Shown here: positions 26,091-35,727 of the stretch, piece by piece | How positions within the stretch are numbered: the stretch's first letter is position 1 | Layout of the letters: each line of letters begins with the position of its first letter | Assembly (NCBI GenBank): GCA_902812465.1 | Contig: CADDZE010000014.1 | Span: 1-64,000, forward strand | Source: Acidobacteriota bacterium | GTDB taxonomy: Bacteria > Acidobacteriota > Terriglobia > UBA7540 | Direction: 5' to 3' | Length of the DNA: 64,000 bases | Position numbers and translations under genes: made by a program | Notes under the pieces: model-generated | What the model saw: the letters and a program-made list of their open reading frames with translations, nothing else | The model's database searches: none | Told to the model about the DNA's origin: nothing

Positions 26091-27032
26091 ATGCAACTTT
26101 TTATCACAAGGCGATGGTTCATTACGGCGTTCGCGCTCACGCTCGCTCTCTGCTTCAGCGGAAGTGCGCTCTCCCAAGAGAGCGAACTAGGCAGCTTGCA
26201 GGCTGCTCGCCACGCCAAGCTTCAGGCCGCGATGTCCGAGATTGGTGAGCACCTGAATGGAGTTCTGGGTTATTTCCTCAAAGACCTGACGACCGGAGAG
26301 ACCTTCGAGAGGAATGCCGACCTGATTTTCCCGACCGCGAGCTCCATCAAGCTGACGGTGCTGCTCGAACTGATGCGCCAGGCGCAAGAGGGCAACGTGT
26401 CCCTCGACGAAAAGCATACGGTCCGGCGCAGCGAGACGGTGGCAGGCGATCCCATCCTCTATATGCTGGGTGACGGCACGGTCACCATGACCCTGAAGGA
26501 CATCGCCACTCTCATGGTAGTTCTCAGTGATAACTCGGCCACGAACATCCTCATCGATCGTCTGGGGATGGACAACATTAACCGCACCCTCCAGCAACTC
26601 GGCCTTACCCATACCCTCCTCCGGCGACACATGATGGACCTGAACGCCGCCCGCCAGGGGAACGAGAATGTCTCCACGCCGCGCGAGCTAGCGACACTGC
26701 TCGAGAAGATTCACGTCGGCCAGCTCCTGGACGCGGCGCGCACCAAGGAATACTTTGCCCTGCTAGCCTTACCGAAGGACAGCCTTTTTAATAAGGCCCT
26801 GCCTGACACAGTGAAGATCGAGGACAAGCCAGGAGCGCTCGAGGCCGTCCGCTGCGACGCCGGGATCATCGAACTGCCCGGACATCCAGTAGCCATGAGC
26901 GTGATGACCACCTACCTGGCCAGCGAGGATGAAGGCGAGGCCGCGGTGAAGAAGATTGCCCGCCTGGCCTTTGATTATTTCGATCGCACGGTCCGATCGA
27001 GTCCCTACGGACGGATCATTTCCGAGAAATAG
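26091..27032 (+). CDS. Class A beta-lactamase-like serine hydrolase
   Basis: A 313-residue exported protein with signal peptide (ITAFALTLALCFSGSALS). The active-site SxxK is S84-S-I-K87 in PTASSIKLTV. The SDN motif is present as VVLSDNSATN. The Omega-loop region (MMDLNAARQGNENVSTPREL) and a KPG triad replacing KTG (EDKPGALEAVRCDAG) are visible. These features fit class A-type enzymes, including chromosomal ones with unknown activity. Resistance cannot be concluded from sequence. The gene is followed by a hairpin with a T run at 27136-27156. Confidence 0.85.
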   Translation: MQLFITRRWFITAFALTLALCFSGSALSQESELGSLQAARHAKLQAAMSEIGEHLNGVLGYFLKDLTTGETFERNADLIFPTASSIKLTVLLELMRQAQEGNVSLDEKHTVRRSETVAGDPILYMLGDGTVTMTLKDIATLMVVLSDNSATNILIDRLGMDNINRTLQQLGLTHTLLRRHMMDLNAARQGNENVSTPRELATLLEKIHVGQLLDAARTKEYFALLALPKDSLFNKALPDTVKIEDKPGALEAVRCDAGIIELPGHPVAMSVMTTYLASEDEGEAAVKKIARLAFDYFDRTVRSSPYGRIISEK

Positions 27033-27135
27033 ACACCGAGGCATCGAGCCACCAGCCTCTTGAGCTATCTGGGAGTCTGCCATCCCTCGTCTCTCGCGTC
27101 CCCTTGCTGCTACTCTATCCCGCGGCCTAACGATT

Positions 27136-27156
27136 AAGCACTAGCCAGTGCTTTTA
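27136..27156 (+). terminator. Hairpin with T run downstream of the beta-lactamase-like gene
   Basis: AAGCACT at 27136-27142 pairs with AGTGCTT at 27147-27153 around a four-base loop and is followed by TT on the plus strand. It overlaps the stop codon of the convergent STAS gene, so it may serve both transcripts. Confidence 0.6.
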
Positions 27157-27494
27157 AAGGAGTGGCGAGCTGCCTCGAGGTCGTCGAAGATTTCGAATAC
27201 CGTGCTGAGGCGAGTAATCTGCAGCAGGTCCCGGACGCGCCGCGTCAGGTGCACCAGCTTGAGCTGAGCCCCTTGCTTTCGCGCCGTGACGTAAGCGGAA
27301 ATGAGGGTTGATAGGCCGCCGCTATCGATGTAATCCACCCCAGCGAGGTCCAGCAAGATCCAGGGGTAATGGGCGGCGACGGCTTCAGTGACTTTTTTGC
27401 GCACGGACTCCGTTTCTGGCCCTAGGGTGATGCGGCCGCGCAGATCGAGAACCAGCACTCCTTCGTTGAGCTTCTCGAGGATATGAATAGGCAT
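27141..27494 (-). CDS. STAS-domain protein (anti-sigma factor antagonist type)
   Basis: A 117-residue single STAS domain. The conserved loop is LDLAGVDYIDSGGLSTLISA, with the Ser normally phosphorylated in SpoIIAA/RsbV proteins. The end LLQITRLSTVFEIFDD is also typical. It should bind an anti-sigma kinase or a similar partner when unphosphorylated. The ATG at 27494 begins the domain; upstream open frame of 36 codons is ignored. A second STAS protein lies 3 kb away, and no RsbW-like kinase or sigma factor is encoded in the window. Confidence 0.87.
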   Translation of the reverse strand: MPIHILEKLNEGVLVLDLRGRITLGPETESVRKKVTEAVAAHYPWILLDLAGVDYIDSGGLSTLISAYVTARKQGAQLKLVHLTRRVRDLLQITRLSTVFEIFDDLEAARHSFKSTG

Positions 27495-27694
27495 GGCGGC
27501 CGGCCGCCTGTGGACCGAACGGATTCGCCGACGCAGGCTTGCGGCGCTTGGCACCGGGAGCAGGTCCCCGCCGCCTCCCGTCGCTAACGCGGTTTCGATC
27601 AAGCCCTCACCACTCGGAAAGGGGGAACGGCGCGGCTGGTTCGGCTGCAGCTTTTCCCGGCCAGCCCGCCCAACGGCATCAGCCTCCAGAGAGG

Positions 27695-29815
27695 CTAGCG
27701 GCTGGCCCGCTGCTGAGCGGGTTGTTGCGCCTTCTGACGCTGATCCCGCAGCACGGCCTTGCGGCTCAGCCGAATCTTGTTCCCCTCGATGGAGATCACT
27801 TTCACCAGGATCTGGTCGCCTTCCTTGAGTTCGCGCCGGATGTCGTGGATGCGATGCTCGGCCACCTCGCTGATGTGCAGGAGGCCGTCGGTACCGGGGA
27901 AGATTTCGACAAAGGCGCCAAAGTCGGCCAGGCGGACCACTTTGCCCAAGTAGGTTTTGCCGATCTCCGCCTCAGCCATCAGGTCCTTGATCATCTGCAG
28001 GGCCTTGTTCGCGGCCGCTTCGTCGGTGGCGGCGATGTTGACGCGGCCGCTGTCCTCAACATCGATCTTGACCCCCGTCTGGTCAATAATCCCCCGGATC
28101 ACTTTGCCGCCCGGGCCGATCAGCTCGCCAATCTTCTCGCGATTGATTTGCAGCGTATACATGCGCGGCGCGTAGGGGGAGATCTGAGCTCGCGGCTCGG
28201 CCAGCACCTCGAGCATCGTACCCAGGACGTGCAGGCGTCCGGCCTTGGCCTGTTCGAGGGCCTCCGCCATGATCTGGGGTGTAATGCCCGTAATCTTGGT
28301 GTCCATCTGCAGGGCAGTGATGCCGTCGCGCGTACCTGCTACCTTGAAATCCATGTCACCGTAATGATCTTCGGCGCCGGCAATGTCGGTGAGAATAGCA
28401 TACTGCTCGCCCTCCTTGACCAGGCCCATGGCGATGCCGGCCACCGGCGCCTTGATGGGAACGCCGGCATCCATCAGCGCTAAGCAGCCGCCGCACACCG
28501 TCGCCATGGAGGATGATCCGTTGGATTCGAGGATGTCCGATACCACCCGGATGGTGTAGGGGAAGGATTCCTCCTCGGGCACTACGGCGAGCAGGGCCCG
28601 CTCGGCCAGGTTGCCGTGGCCAATCTCGCGCCGGCCCGGCCCGCGAAGGAAGCCCACTTCGCCCACGCTGAACGGCGGAAAATTGTAATGGAGCATGAAG
28701 CGCTTGAACGATTCGCCTTCCAGCACGTCCAGCCGCTGCATATCCTCGGCGGTGCCCAAGGTGGCTGTCACCAGGGCCTGCGTTTCACCCCGGGTGAAGA
28801 GTGCTGAGCCGTGCGTGCGCGGCAGGAAGCCCACCTCACAGGAAATGTTGCGCACCTGGTCAAAGGCACGCCCGTCTGGGCGCCGGCGATGGATCAGCAC
28901 ACCCTCGCGGAACAGGCGTTCTTCCAACGCGTCGAAAGCCTGGGCCGCTGCCCGCCGCTTCGCCTCATCCTCTGGGGGATAGCTTTCGACCAGCGACTGC
29001 TTAAGCTCGCTTACTTTTCGCTGGCTGACCAGCTTCGAATATTTCGAAGTGTCCATGGCGTCCAGGAGCGCTTGCCGGACCTTCTGTTCAACCTCGCGGG
29101 CCAGGGCTGCGTCGCGCGCCGGAGGCGTGAATTCGCGCTTCTTCACGCCCAGCTTGGCAAATAGCTCTTGCTCGACCTCGATAATCTTACGGATCTCGCC
29201 ATGAGCGTACACGAGCGCGTCCACGATGGTGGCCTCGGAAACTTCACGTGCCGCCGCCTCGACCATGACAATGGCTTCGGCACTGCCTGCGACCACTAGG
29301 TTCAGCAGGCTGTTCTTAAGCTCCGCATATGTGGGATTAGTCACCAGCCGGCCGTTTACCAGTCCAACCCGCACGGCGGCAATCGGCGTCGGAAAGGGAA
29401 TGTCTGAAAGGTAGAGCGCGGCTGCGCCTGCCACAACGGCGATGACGTCGGGATTATACTCGGCATCCGCCGAGAGCACCATGGCGATAACCTGTGTTTC
29501 ATCGCGGAAGCCTTCGGGAAACATCGGCCGCACCGGCCGGTCAATCTGCCGGCTGGTTAAAATCTCTTTCTCCGTGGGCCTTCCTTCGCGCTTGAAGAAC
29601 CCGCCCGGGATTTTCCCGGCAGCGTAAGTGTATTCGCGATAATCGACCGTCAGGGGAAAGAAGTCGATGCCCTCGCGAGGCTCCGCTGTGCAGGCGGTGG
29701 CCAAAACCACAGTGTCGCCATAACGAACGTAGGCTGAGCCGTTGGCTTGCTTCGCCAGCTTGCCGCATTCAATGGTTAGGGTGCTGCCACCCAAGGGAAT
29801 ACTTACCTGTTGCAT
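27695..29815 (-). CDS. pnp: Polyribonucleotide nucleotidyltransferase (PNPase)
   Basis: A 706-residue 3'-5' phosphorolytic exoribonuclease of the RNA degradosome. Two RNase PH-like domains are visible: N-terminal (YGDTVVLATACTAEPREGID, GGFFKREGRPTEKE) and second (FLPRTHGSALFTRGETQAL, ILESNGSSSMATVCGG, DIAGAEDHYGDMDFKVAGT). These are followed by a KH domain (IGPGGKVIRGIIDQTG) and an S1 domain (GKVVRLADFGAFVEIFPG). The length is normal. The gene follows rpsO by 325 bases on the same strand, the widespread rpsO-pnp order. Confidence 0.97.
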   Translation of the reverse strand: MQQVSIPLGGSTLTIECGKLAKQANGSAYVRYGDTVVLATACTAEPREGIDFFPLTVDYREYTYAAGKIPGGFFKREGRPTEKEILTSRQIDRPVRPMFPEGFRDETQVIAMVLSADAEYNPDVIAVVAGAAALYLSDIPFPTPIAAVRVGLVNGRLVTNPTYAELKNSLLNLVVAGSAEAIVMVEAAAREVSEATIVDALVYAHGEIRKIIEVEQELFAKLGVKKREFTPPARDAALAREVEQKVRQALLDAMDTSKYSKLVSQRKVSELKQSLVESYPPEDEAKRRAAAQAFDALEERLFREGVLIHRRRPDGRAFDQVRNISCEVGFLPRTHGSALFTRGETQALVTATLGTAEDMQRLDVLEGESFKRFMLHYNFPPFSVGEVGFLRGPGRREIGHGNLAERALLAVVPEEESFPYTIRVVSDILESNGSSSMATVCGGCLALMDAGVPIKAPVAGIAMGLVKEGEQYAILTDIAGAEDHYGDMDFKVAGTRDGITALQMDTKITGITPQIMAEALEQAKAGRLHVLGTMLEVLAEPRAQISPYAPRMYTLQINREKIGELIGPGGKVIRGIIDQTGVKIDVEDSGRVNIAATDEAAANKALQMIKDLMAEAEIGKTYLGKVVRLADFGAFVEIFPGTDGLLHISEVAEHRIHDIRRELKEGDQILVKVISIEGNKIRLSRKAVLRDQRQKAQQPAQQRASR

Positions 29816-30140
29816 GTCTCTTTTCCTCCGTGGGGAACGACGGCCGCAACCCTGCCAGGCCGAGTCAGGCCCCTCGGGTTATCAGCTCCAGCCAGTTTTC
29901 TAACTCGGCCGATTACGATACGGCCGAAACCGGCCTCAGCGTCCTGGGCCGCAGGTTCCGCCATCATGGTTTCCGTTTGACAGTGGGAAGGCAGGTGGAA
30001 TGAAGGAGGAACCGCATGCTCCGCCCGCACCCCGAACGGAGCATCTGGGTGCCCCGCGGCCAGAACCACTATCTTCCGCGTTGGGCCCCTTCAACCGATG
30101 CGTACGCTCCGAATCACCAGGTTCGTCAGCCACAACGGAC
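29816..30140. other. Intergenic region between rpsO and pnp
   Basis: No gene is seen. Repeated CGGCCG pieces near 29905-29930 could form a small hairpin. In many bacteria this spacer holds RNase III processing signals for pnp control, but nothing specific can be claimed here. Confidence 0.4.
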
Positions 30141-30410
30141 TTACTTGCGGATGCCTAATCGCTCGATCACCTGCTTGTAGCGTTCCGGATTCCGCCTCTT
30201 CAAGTATTCCAGCAAGCGCCGCCGTTTGCCGACGAGCACGAGCAAGCCGCGGCGCGACGCATGATCCTTGCGATGCACCTGAAAGTGCTCATTCAGGTAG
30301 GAGATCCGTTCGCTCAAGACAGCAATCTGGACCTCGGGGGAGCCCGTGTCGCGCGGGTGCACGCGATAGCGTTCGATAAGCTTAGATTTGGCCTCCCGGG
30401 TCAGTGGCAT
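30141..30410 (-). CDS. rpsO: 30S ribosomal protein S15
   Basis: An 89-residue S15 protein that binds the central domain of 16S rRNA. Family marks are [39 protein letters not shown] and [20 protein letters not shown]. Length is the usual 89. GAGGAG precedes the ATG. A near-consensus promoter lies at 30459-30487 on the same strand. Confidence 0.98.
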   Translation of the reverse strand: MPLTREAKSKLIERYRVHPRDTGSPEVQIAVLSERISYLNEHFQVHRKDHASRRGLLVLVGKRRRLLEYLKRRNPERYKQVIERLGIRK

Positions 30411-30458
30411 CCGCTGATCTCCTCAATTCTCACAACTTTTGCCTCTTTTGTCGTTGAT

Positions 30459-30487
30459 AATATACCATGTTTTGCCAGGGATGCCAA
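30459..30487 (-). promoter_or_regulatory. Sigma70-like promoter for rpsO
   Basis: On the minus strand TTGGCA (30482-30487) and TATATT (30459-30464) are separated by exactly 17 bases. Transcription would begin near 30452, giving a leader of about 40 bases before the rpsO start. Confidence 0.75.
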
Positions 30488-30519
30488 ATTCAGATTTTCG
30501 CTCGACCGGAGGAGGGCAC

Positions 30520-30894
30520 GTGATTACACATTACGCGGTTCGCCAGGTCCCTCCTGATGTGACGGTGGTTAGCCTCCAGGGGTCGCTCACCCGCGGCCGC
30601 AATCTTGGGCGGGTCGAGCGCCATCTCCAGAAACTGGTGGCAGACGGCTCCCGAAAGCTCGTGCTTGACTTCAGCGGCTTGAACTCCATCGACAGCGCGG
30701 GCCTCGGGCTGCTGCTGGTGTGCACGGGCACCATGGAGCAGGCCGGGGGACAGTTCGCCGTGGCCGGCGCCGCAGGGAAAACAAAGCAGATTCTGGAGAT
30801 GGCGCGCCTCCAGCGCGTCGTCTCCGTGTACCCCGATCTGACAACGGCCTTGGCCGCCCTCGACGATCGCGGCCACCGTGCAAGCGAAGAGTGA
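30520..30894 (+). CDS. STAS-domain protein (anti-sigma factor antagonist type)
   Basis: A 124-residue STAS domain protein. The core is KLVLDFSGLNSIDSAGLGLLL, where the Ser after ID is the usual phospho-site, followed by AVAGAAGKTKQILEMARLQRV. The GTG at 30520 has GGAGGAGG directly upstream and is preferred; an ATG at 30481 lies inside the opposing rpsO promoter. It is divergent from rpsO and precedes a VWFA gene by about 110 bases. Its partner is unknown. Confidence 0.85.
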   Translation: MITHYAVRQVPPDVTVVSLQGSLTRGRNLGRVERHLQKLVADGSRKLVLDFSGLNSIDSAGLGLLLVCTGTMEQAGGQFAVAGAAGKTKQILEMARLQRVVSVYPDLTTALAALDDRGHRASEE

Positions 30895-31003
30895 TGCCTC
30901 CCACCCTGATTTGAACTACACGGGCACGGCCGCGCCCTGGAGCAGCCTCTAGCTGTTGGAATCTCGGGCTGCGTTTGTGCTTCAGCGGTAATCGGTTACC
31001 TGC

Positions 31004-31924
31004 ATGGACTTACGTTGTTCGCTGGCATGGGTTCTACTCCTGGTTTCGCCCTTCCCGGCCCAGACGCCCGAACAGCAACCAACCCTCCAGCGCCGTCCCC
31101 CTGTCGCGCCTGGCCCGGAGACGGTCAGCCTGCCCGTCACGGCGTTCACCAAGCTGGGCCGCAAGCACTTCCGCCTCCTGTCCAACCTCACGGCAGCCGA
31201 CGTCCGGGTGCTGGAGGATAACCGCGAGCAGCCAGTGACGTCCTTCGCGCGGGACACCCGCAGCCCGATCACCGTGGGTCTGCTTATCGACACCAGCGGT
31301 TTTCGAGACGAGATGGACGCAGCCGACGCCGCGGCAGTAGGGCGGTTCTTTCACAGTTTGCTTCGCCCAGAAGACGCTGGCTTTGTGGCCACCTTTGGGG
31401 GCGAGCACCAGCTTATCGCCGACTTCAGCACGGACAGCCGATCCCTTGAAGGGGCTACAGCGAAGGCTCTGGCGGTCGAGCCCTTTGGCTTCTCCGCCCT
31501 GTACGACGCCATCGACTGGGCGTGCCGCCAGAAACTGATGGCGCGCCCAGGAAGGCGTGTGCTGATTCTGATCACCGACGCGCGGGACGATTTCAGCGGC
31601 GTCACCTTTCAGCAGGTGGTCGAAGAAGCGCAGCGGGCCGGCGTGGTCGTTTATTTCATCGTCCCTGTCACCGCGCATTCGGGCTCCGGCATCGCCCAAG
31701 GCATGTCTGCCGATACTGGCGGCACGGTGTTCTTTCTGTCCCACAAGGGCGATTTCGCCCGCGCCTTCGAGGAAATTGAAGGGCTTCTGACGCGTCAATA
31801 CATCCTCACCTATGCGCCCCTCGACCCTAAGCACGACGGCAAGTTCCACACAGTGAAAATCGAGTGTCGGAGGCCCGGCGTGCGGCTGCTGAGTCCGGGC
31901 GGATACTATGCACCCAGGGAGTAG
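31004..31924 (+). CDS. Secreted VWFA-related acidobacterial protein with degenerate MIDAS
   Basis: A 306-residue member of the same family as the pair at 4452-6537. It has a signal peptide (CSLAWVLLLVSPFPAQ), the N-terminal FTKLGRKHFRLLSNLTAADV segment, a VWFA domain and the family end RQYILTYAPLDPKHDG ... GGYYAP. The metal-binding motif reads DTSGF instead of DxSGS, so the last metal-ligand Ser is lost, although ITDARDD keeps the second Asp region. Metal-dependent binding may be altered. Function unknown. Confidence 0.83.
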   Translation: MDLRCSLAWVLLLVSPFPAQTPEQQPTLQRRPPVAPGPETVSLPVTAFTKLGRKHFRLLSNLTAADVRVLEDNREQPVTSFARDTRSPITVGLLIDTSGFRDEMDAADAAAVGRFFHSLLRPEDAGFVATFGGEHQLIADFSTDSRSLEGATAKALAVEPFGFSALYDAIDWACRQKLMARPGRRVLILITDARDDFSGVTFQQVVEEAQRAGVVVYFIVPVTAHSGSGIAQGMSADTGGTVFFLSHKGDFARAFEEIEGLLTRQYILTYAPLDPKHDGKFHTVKIECRRPGVRLLSPGGYYAPRE

Positions 31925-32020
31925 CCAACGGGTTCTGGTGCTTGCCGCCGGCGCGCCGAGGTACTCCATCATTTCGGAATGAGCGCGGTCTTTCTCTCCG
32001 TCGGCGTGGTGTCCGCGTGG

Positions 32021-32452
32021 TTAAACCAGCGGGATGCCCCTTTCGTCCACCGGGTTGCGGATGACGTATTCCAGCTCTTGCCGGAACGCGCGGCACAAGA
32101 TATCCAGCGCGCGGCGCAACGGCAGGTCCGCCGCGCCCTCCACCAGAGGTTCCGAAGGCGTGGTTGCGCCTGCCCCGCCAAAGAGGCTTGAGGCCGAAGT
32201 CCACGTAAGCCTCAACGTTGGATCCTTCACTGGCCGCCGATCGAAGTGCAAGCGTCCACGGTCGATTTCCACAGTCCACTCCAGTCCCCAGTCCTGCAAG
32301 CTCCACACGGTGCCGATCTGGAGGTGCCGGATGTGCTGCCGCACCTCGCGCCTTCTCCCCGCCAGCACCAAAGCGCGCTGGATAAGCCGTCGCGTCGCCC
32401 GTTTCGAAAGCGGAGGTGACACGGGGCGGTCATTCGCTGGAGAGGTCTGCAT
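32021..32452 (-). CDS. SCP2-like lipid-binding-domain protein (weak call)
   Basis: A 143-residue protein at the downstream end of the acyl-CoA mutase gene group. The stretch WTVEIDRGRLHFDRRPVKDP and TLRLTWTSASSLF resembles the strand pattern of SCP2/sterol-carrier-like domains. The C-terminus (ALDILCRAFRQELEYVIRN) is helical. No catalytic motif is seen. The gene follows the enoyl-CoA hydratase-like gene by 95 bases, which fits a role around acyl-CoA substrates, but the family call is tentative. Confidence 0.5.
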   Translation of the reverse strand: MQTSPANDRPVSPPLSKRATRRLIQRALVLAGRRREVRQHIRHLQIGTVWSLQDWGLEWTVEIDRGRLHFDRRPVKDPTLRLTWTSASSLFGGAGATTPSEPLVEGAADLPLRRALDILCRAFRQELEYVIRNPVDERGIPLV

Positions 32453-32547
32453 CGGTCACGAGTTTCAGGCGAAGCGAAGAATCGACCGTGGCCTCGCCCA
32501 CGGAACAGATGGGTTGCGCCGCCGTTGCCCGATCACAATCGTCCGCC

Positions 32548-33153
32548 TCAGGACTCTCTTGCCCCCCGGTTGGCTTCGATCCGGGCCTGCCTGACCGCTG
32601 CTTCGATTAAGTCCCGCGACGGCACCAGTTCGTCCACCAGCCCCAGCGTCAGCGCCTGCGTGGCGGGAATACGCTCTCCCGTGAGCAGGATTTGGATGGT
32701 CGCGGCGCGGCCCACGCGCTCTAGCAGGCGCTGCGTGCCTCCCCATCCGGTCACGACGCCCAGAGCCGCGCCGGGATGGCCGAAAGAGGACGCGTACGTG
32801 GCCACGCGAACGCGGCAGGCGAGCGCCAAGTCAAGGCCACCGCCCAGGCAAAAGCCGCGGATCGCCGCCACCACAGGGACCGGGAAGTGTTCAATCTTTT
32901 CCAGCAGGGCCTGCCCCTGGCGCGCAAACTCCAGGGCTGCCAGCCCGCGCAGCTTGCCGAGTTCGGCGATATCAGCACCTGTAGCGAACGAATTCTCGTT
33001 CGCGGCGATGACTACACCATCGAAGGCAGTTTCTTGACGAATCGCTTCCAAGACGTTCAGGAGCTCATCGAGTGTGGCCCGGCTCAACCGGGGAAAGCGC
33101 GGAGAGGGCGGGAAGGAGAGGATAGCCACCGAATCCTTGTGCGTAAGGTCCAA
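32548..33153 (-). CDS. Enoyl-CoA hydratase/isomerase family protein, short
   Basis: A 201-residue crotonase-fold protein, shorter than the usual 250-260. The CoA-binding and oxyanion-hole segments are ANENSFATGADIAELG and AIRGFCLGGGLDLALACRV. Next come GHPGAALGVVTGWGGTQRL and GERIPATQALTLGLVDELVP. The C-terminal helices that normally complete the trimer fold are mostly missing. The usual second catalytic Glu position lies in GVVTGWGG, where Gly/Trp replace the LGLxPGxGG pattern. Activity is therefore uncertain. It sits 43 bases after the B12-binding subunit gene. Confidence 0.8.
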   Translation of the reverse strand: MDLTHKDSVAILSFPPSPRFPRLSRATLDELLNVLEAIRQETAFDGVVIAANENSFATGADIAELGKLRGLAALEFARQGQALLEKIEHFPVPVVAAIRGFCLGGGLDLALACRVRVATYASSFGHPGAALGVVTGWGGTQRLLERVGRAATIQILLTGERIPATQALTLGLVDELVPSRDLIEAAVRQARIEANRGARES

Positions 33154-33196
33154 TGTTTCGCCGACTCGGGCCGTGCAGCAGTGCCGCTGGCGGCGT

Positions 33197-33673
33197 TCAT
33201 GGACTAGCGCTATAGCCTTTTCGCTTCACATGCTGCCGGATGAATTCGACGATTTCCTGAGTCGAGGCCCCGGGCTGGAACACCTCGGCGACCCCCGCCT
33301 GTTTGAGGCCGGGAATGTCCTCATCCGGAATGATGCCGCCGACAACTACTAGCGTGTCCTCCATTCCTTGCTGGCGGAGCAGCTGGCAAATGCGGGGCAG
33401 AATCGTGTTGTGCGCGCCGGACAGAATGGAGATGCCGACCACGTCGACATCCTCCTGCACGGCGGCGGCGGCAATCTGTTCGGGAGTTTGCCGCAGCCCC
33501 GTGTAGATCACTTCCATGCCCGCGTCGCGCAGAGCGCGAGCGACGATCTTGGCGCCACGATCATGTCCGTCCAGGCCCGGCTTGGCGACGAGAACTCGGA
33601 TTCTGCGGTTAGTAGCAGATGGGACCCGGGGCTCAGGGCTCGGGATTCGGGACTCTTCAACAGGGTTGCTCAT
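33197..33673 (-). CDS. B12-binding subunit of acyl-CoA mutase
   Basis: A 158-residue cobalamin-binding domain protein. The DxHxxG motif is in [19 protein letters not shown], with the cobalt-coordinating His; [14 protein letters not shown] and [14 protein letters not shown] are the other B12 contacts. The domain is fused to the catalytic chain in most methylmalonyl-CoA mutases but separate in archaeal and several bacterial enzymes, as here. The first 20 residues are Pro/Ser-rich and probably disordered. The catalytic chain is encoded 129 bases upstream. Confidence 0.92.
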   Translation of the reverse strand: MSNPVEESRIPSPEPRVPSATNRRIRVLVAKPGLDGHDRGAKIVARALRDAGMEVIYTGLRQTPEQIAAAAVQEDVDVVGISILSGAHNTILPRICQLLRQQGMEDTLVVVGGIIPDEDIPGLKQAGVAEVFQPGASTQEIVEFIRQHVKRKGYSASP

Positions 33674-33802
33674 GGGGTCTTGAGGCCAGCTCGAGTATTC
33701 AGGATATGCTTAGGAAGCCAGACTTCAGACCGCCTCAGCCGTGCCGCGCTTCTCGCGCGAAGGCGATGTTGTGGCGAACAGCGTTTTCCCATCGATGCTG
33801 TC

Positions 33803-35440
33803 TCACTGAAACGCAGGCTCGTCGTATGTGCCGAACACCCGCCGCAGCACGTCACACATCTCGCCCAACGTGGCATAGGCGCGGACGCACTCGAGGATAT
33901 AGGGCATCAGATTGGCGCTGGTGGAAGCAGCGCTGGCCAGGGCTTCGAGAGTCGATTGGACGCGCCGTGCGTCGCGCTTCTTCTTCAGCTCAGCCAGCTT
34001 CGGCGTTTGGTGGCGGGCAGCAGCCTCATCGATGACCAAGATATCGATGGGCCGCTTCTCTTCCATCACGAAGTCGTTGACGCCGACGATGATCTTTTCC
34101 TTGCGCTCGAGCTGGCGCTGGTAGTGGTAGGCTGCTTCGTGAATTTCTCGCTGGGGAAAGTTCTTCTCGATGGCCGCCACCATGCCACCCAGCGCGTCGA
34201 TCCGGTCGAAGTACTCGTAGCACGCGCGCTCGGTTTCGAGCGTCAGCTTCTCGACGAAATAGGAGCCGCCGAGCGGGTCGACCGTATTCACCACGCCGCT
34301 CTCATGCGCAATCACCTGCTGCGTCCGTAGAGCCAGCGTGGCGGCAGATTCGGTGGGCAGCGCCCAAGCCTCATCGAGCGAGTTGGTGTGCAGCGACTGC
34401 GTCCCGCCAAGCACCGCGGCCAGCGCCTGGATCGTGGTGCGTACCACGTTGTTGTAGGGCTGCTGCGCCGTCAGCGAGCACCCGGCGGTCTGGGTGTGGA
34501 AGCGGCACAGCCAGGAGCGCGGGTTGGTGGCTCCGAAACGCTCGCGCATCACGCGTGCCCACACCTTGCGGGCCGCACGGAACTTGGCCACCTCCTCGAA
34601 CAGGTCATTGTGGGCGTTGAAGAAGAAACTGAGGCGGGGAGCGAAATCGTCCACCTTTAGGCCGGCGCGGATCACCCATTCGACGTACTCAATGCCGTCG
34701 CGGAGCGTGAAGGCCAGCTCCTGCACGGCCGTGGATCCCGCCTCGCGGATGTGGTAGCCGCTGATCGAAATAGGGTTCCAGCGCGGCAGCTCCCGGCTGC
34801 CGTAGACGATGGTATCCACCACCAGGCGCATCGAGGGACGCGGCGGGAAGATGTACTCCTTTTGGGCGATGTATTCCTTCAGAATGTCATTTTGCGTCGT
34901 CCCCGAGAGCTTTCGGCGATCCGCCCCACTCTTTTCCGCCGCCACGATGTACATGGCCCAGATCACGGCCGCGGGGGAGTTGATGGTCATCGAGGTACTG
35001 ACCTCTTCGAGGGGCAGCCCGGCGAGCAGCGTCTCCATGTCCGCCAGCGACGAGACGGCGACGCCGCATTTGCCGACTTCCCCTTCGGCCAGCGGGTGGT
35101 CACTGTCGTAGCCCATCAGGGTGGGTAGGTCGAAAGCAATGGAGAGGCCCGTCTGGCCCTGCTCGAGCAAGTAATGGAGACGGCGATTGGTGTCTTCCGG
35201 CGTCCCGAAGCCGCTGAACTGCCGCATCGTCCACAACTTGCCGCGATACATGGTGGCGTGGATGCCGCGGGTGAACGGATACTGGCCGGGATCGCCCAGG
35301 TCCCGGTCGTAGTCAAATCCAGGCAGGTCGGCAGGGGTGTAAACGCGCTCGACGGGGACGTCCGAAAGCGTGGTGAAGCGGCGCTCGGGTTTTTGGGTAC
35401 TTGTTTCAGGGGGTAGCCCTGTCTTAGTTACGTCACCCAT
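33803..35440 (-). CDS. Acyl-CoA mutase catalytic subunit (methylmalonyl/isobutyryl-CoA mutase family)
   Basis: A 545-residue TIM-barrel chain that binds acyl-CoA and works with the separate B12 protein, rearranging the carbon skeleton (for example methylmalonyl-CoA to succinyl-CoA). Family marks include [37 protein letters not shown] and [18 protein letters not shown]. At about residue 75 the motif reads RQFSGFG, while typical methylmalonyl-CoA mutases have RQYAGFS; that Tyr contacts the substrate, so isobutyryl-type specificity is possible. The ATG at 35440 begins the family-like part; 19 upstream codons are ignored. No B12 riboswitch is seen upstream. Confidence 0.88.
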   Translation of the reverse strand: MGDVTKTGLPPETSTQKPERRFTTLSDVPVERVYTPADLPGFDYDRDLGDPGQYPFTRGIHATMYRGKLWTMRQFSGFGTPEDTNRRLHYLLEQGQTGLSIAFDLPTLMGYDSDHPLAEGEVGKCGVAVSSLADMETLLAGLPLEEVSTSMTINSPAAVIWAMYIVAAEKSGADRRKLSGTTQNDILKEYIAQKEYIFPPRPSMRLVVDTIVYGSRELPRWNPISISGYHIREAGSTAVQELAFTLRDGIEYVEWVIRAGLKVDDFAPRLSFFFNAHNDLFEEVAKFRAARKVWARVMRERFGATNPRSWLCRFHTQTAGCSLTAQQPYNNVVRTTIQALAAVLGGTQSLHTNSLDEAWALPTESAATLALRTQQVIAHESGVVNTVDPLGGSYFVEKLTLETERACYEYFDRIDALGGMVAAIEKNFPQREIHEAAYHYQRQLERKEKIIVGVNDFVMEEKRPIDILVIDEAAARHQTPKLAELKKKRDARRVQSTLEALASAASTSANLMPYILECVRAYATLGEMCDVLRRVFGTYDEPAFQ

Positions 35441-35727
35441 TACGCGCCCAGTATAAGCGATAGAGCGGTGAGTGGGAAGCCGACTCAACCGGGACACGGC
35501 CGCGTGCGGACGCGCTTACTCGGATCCGGCCCAGCGCCTGCGAGCGCCTCTGCGGCGTTAGAGATGCGAGGCCGCGTCATAATTCACTCCCAGACCGGAA
35601 CCCTTGCTTCTCCCCTCTGGGTGGCATACGCTAAGTAGCGAAGCACACAGAGGGCGGGTCCGGCATCCCCAAAGTTTGCGTGCTTCATTCATCAACCATC
35701 CAGCGAGTTTATATCTCGCTTTTCACA

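Noticed and set aside
26091-27032. Claim of antibiotic resistance from the beta-lactamase-like gene
   Set aside because: Active-site motifs are present but KTG is KPG, and activity cannot be judged from sequence alone.
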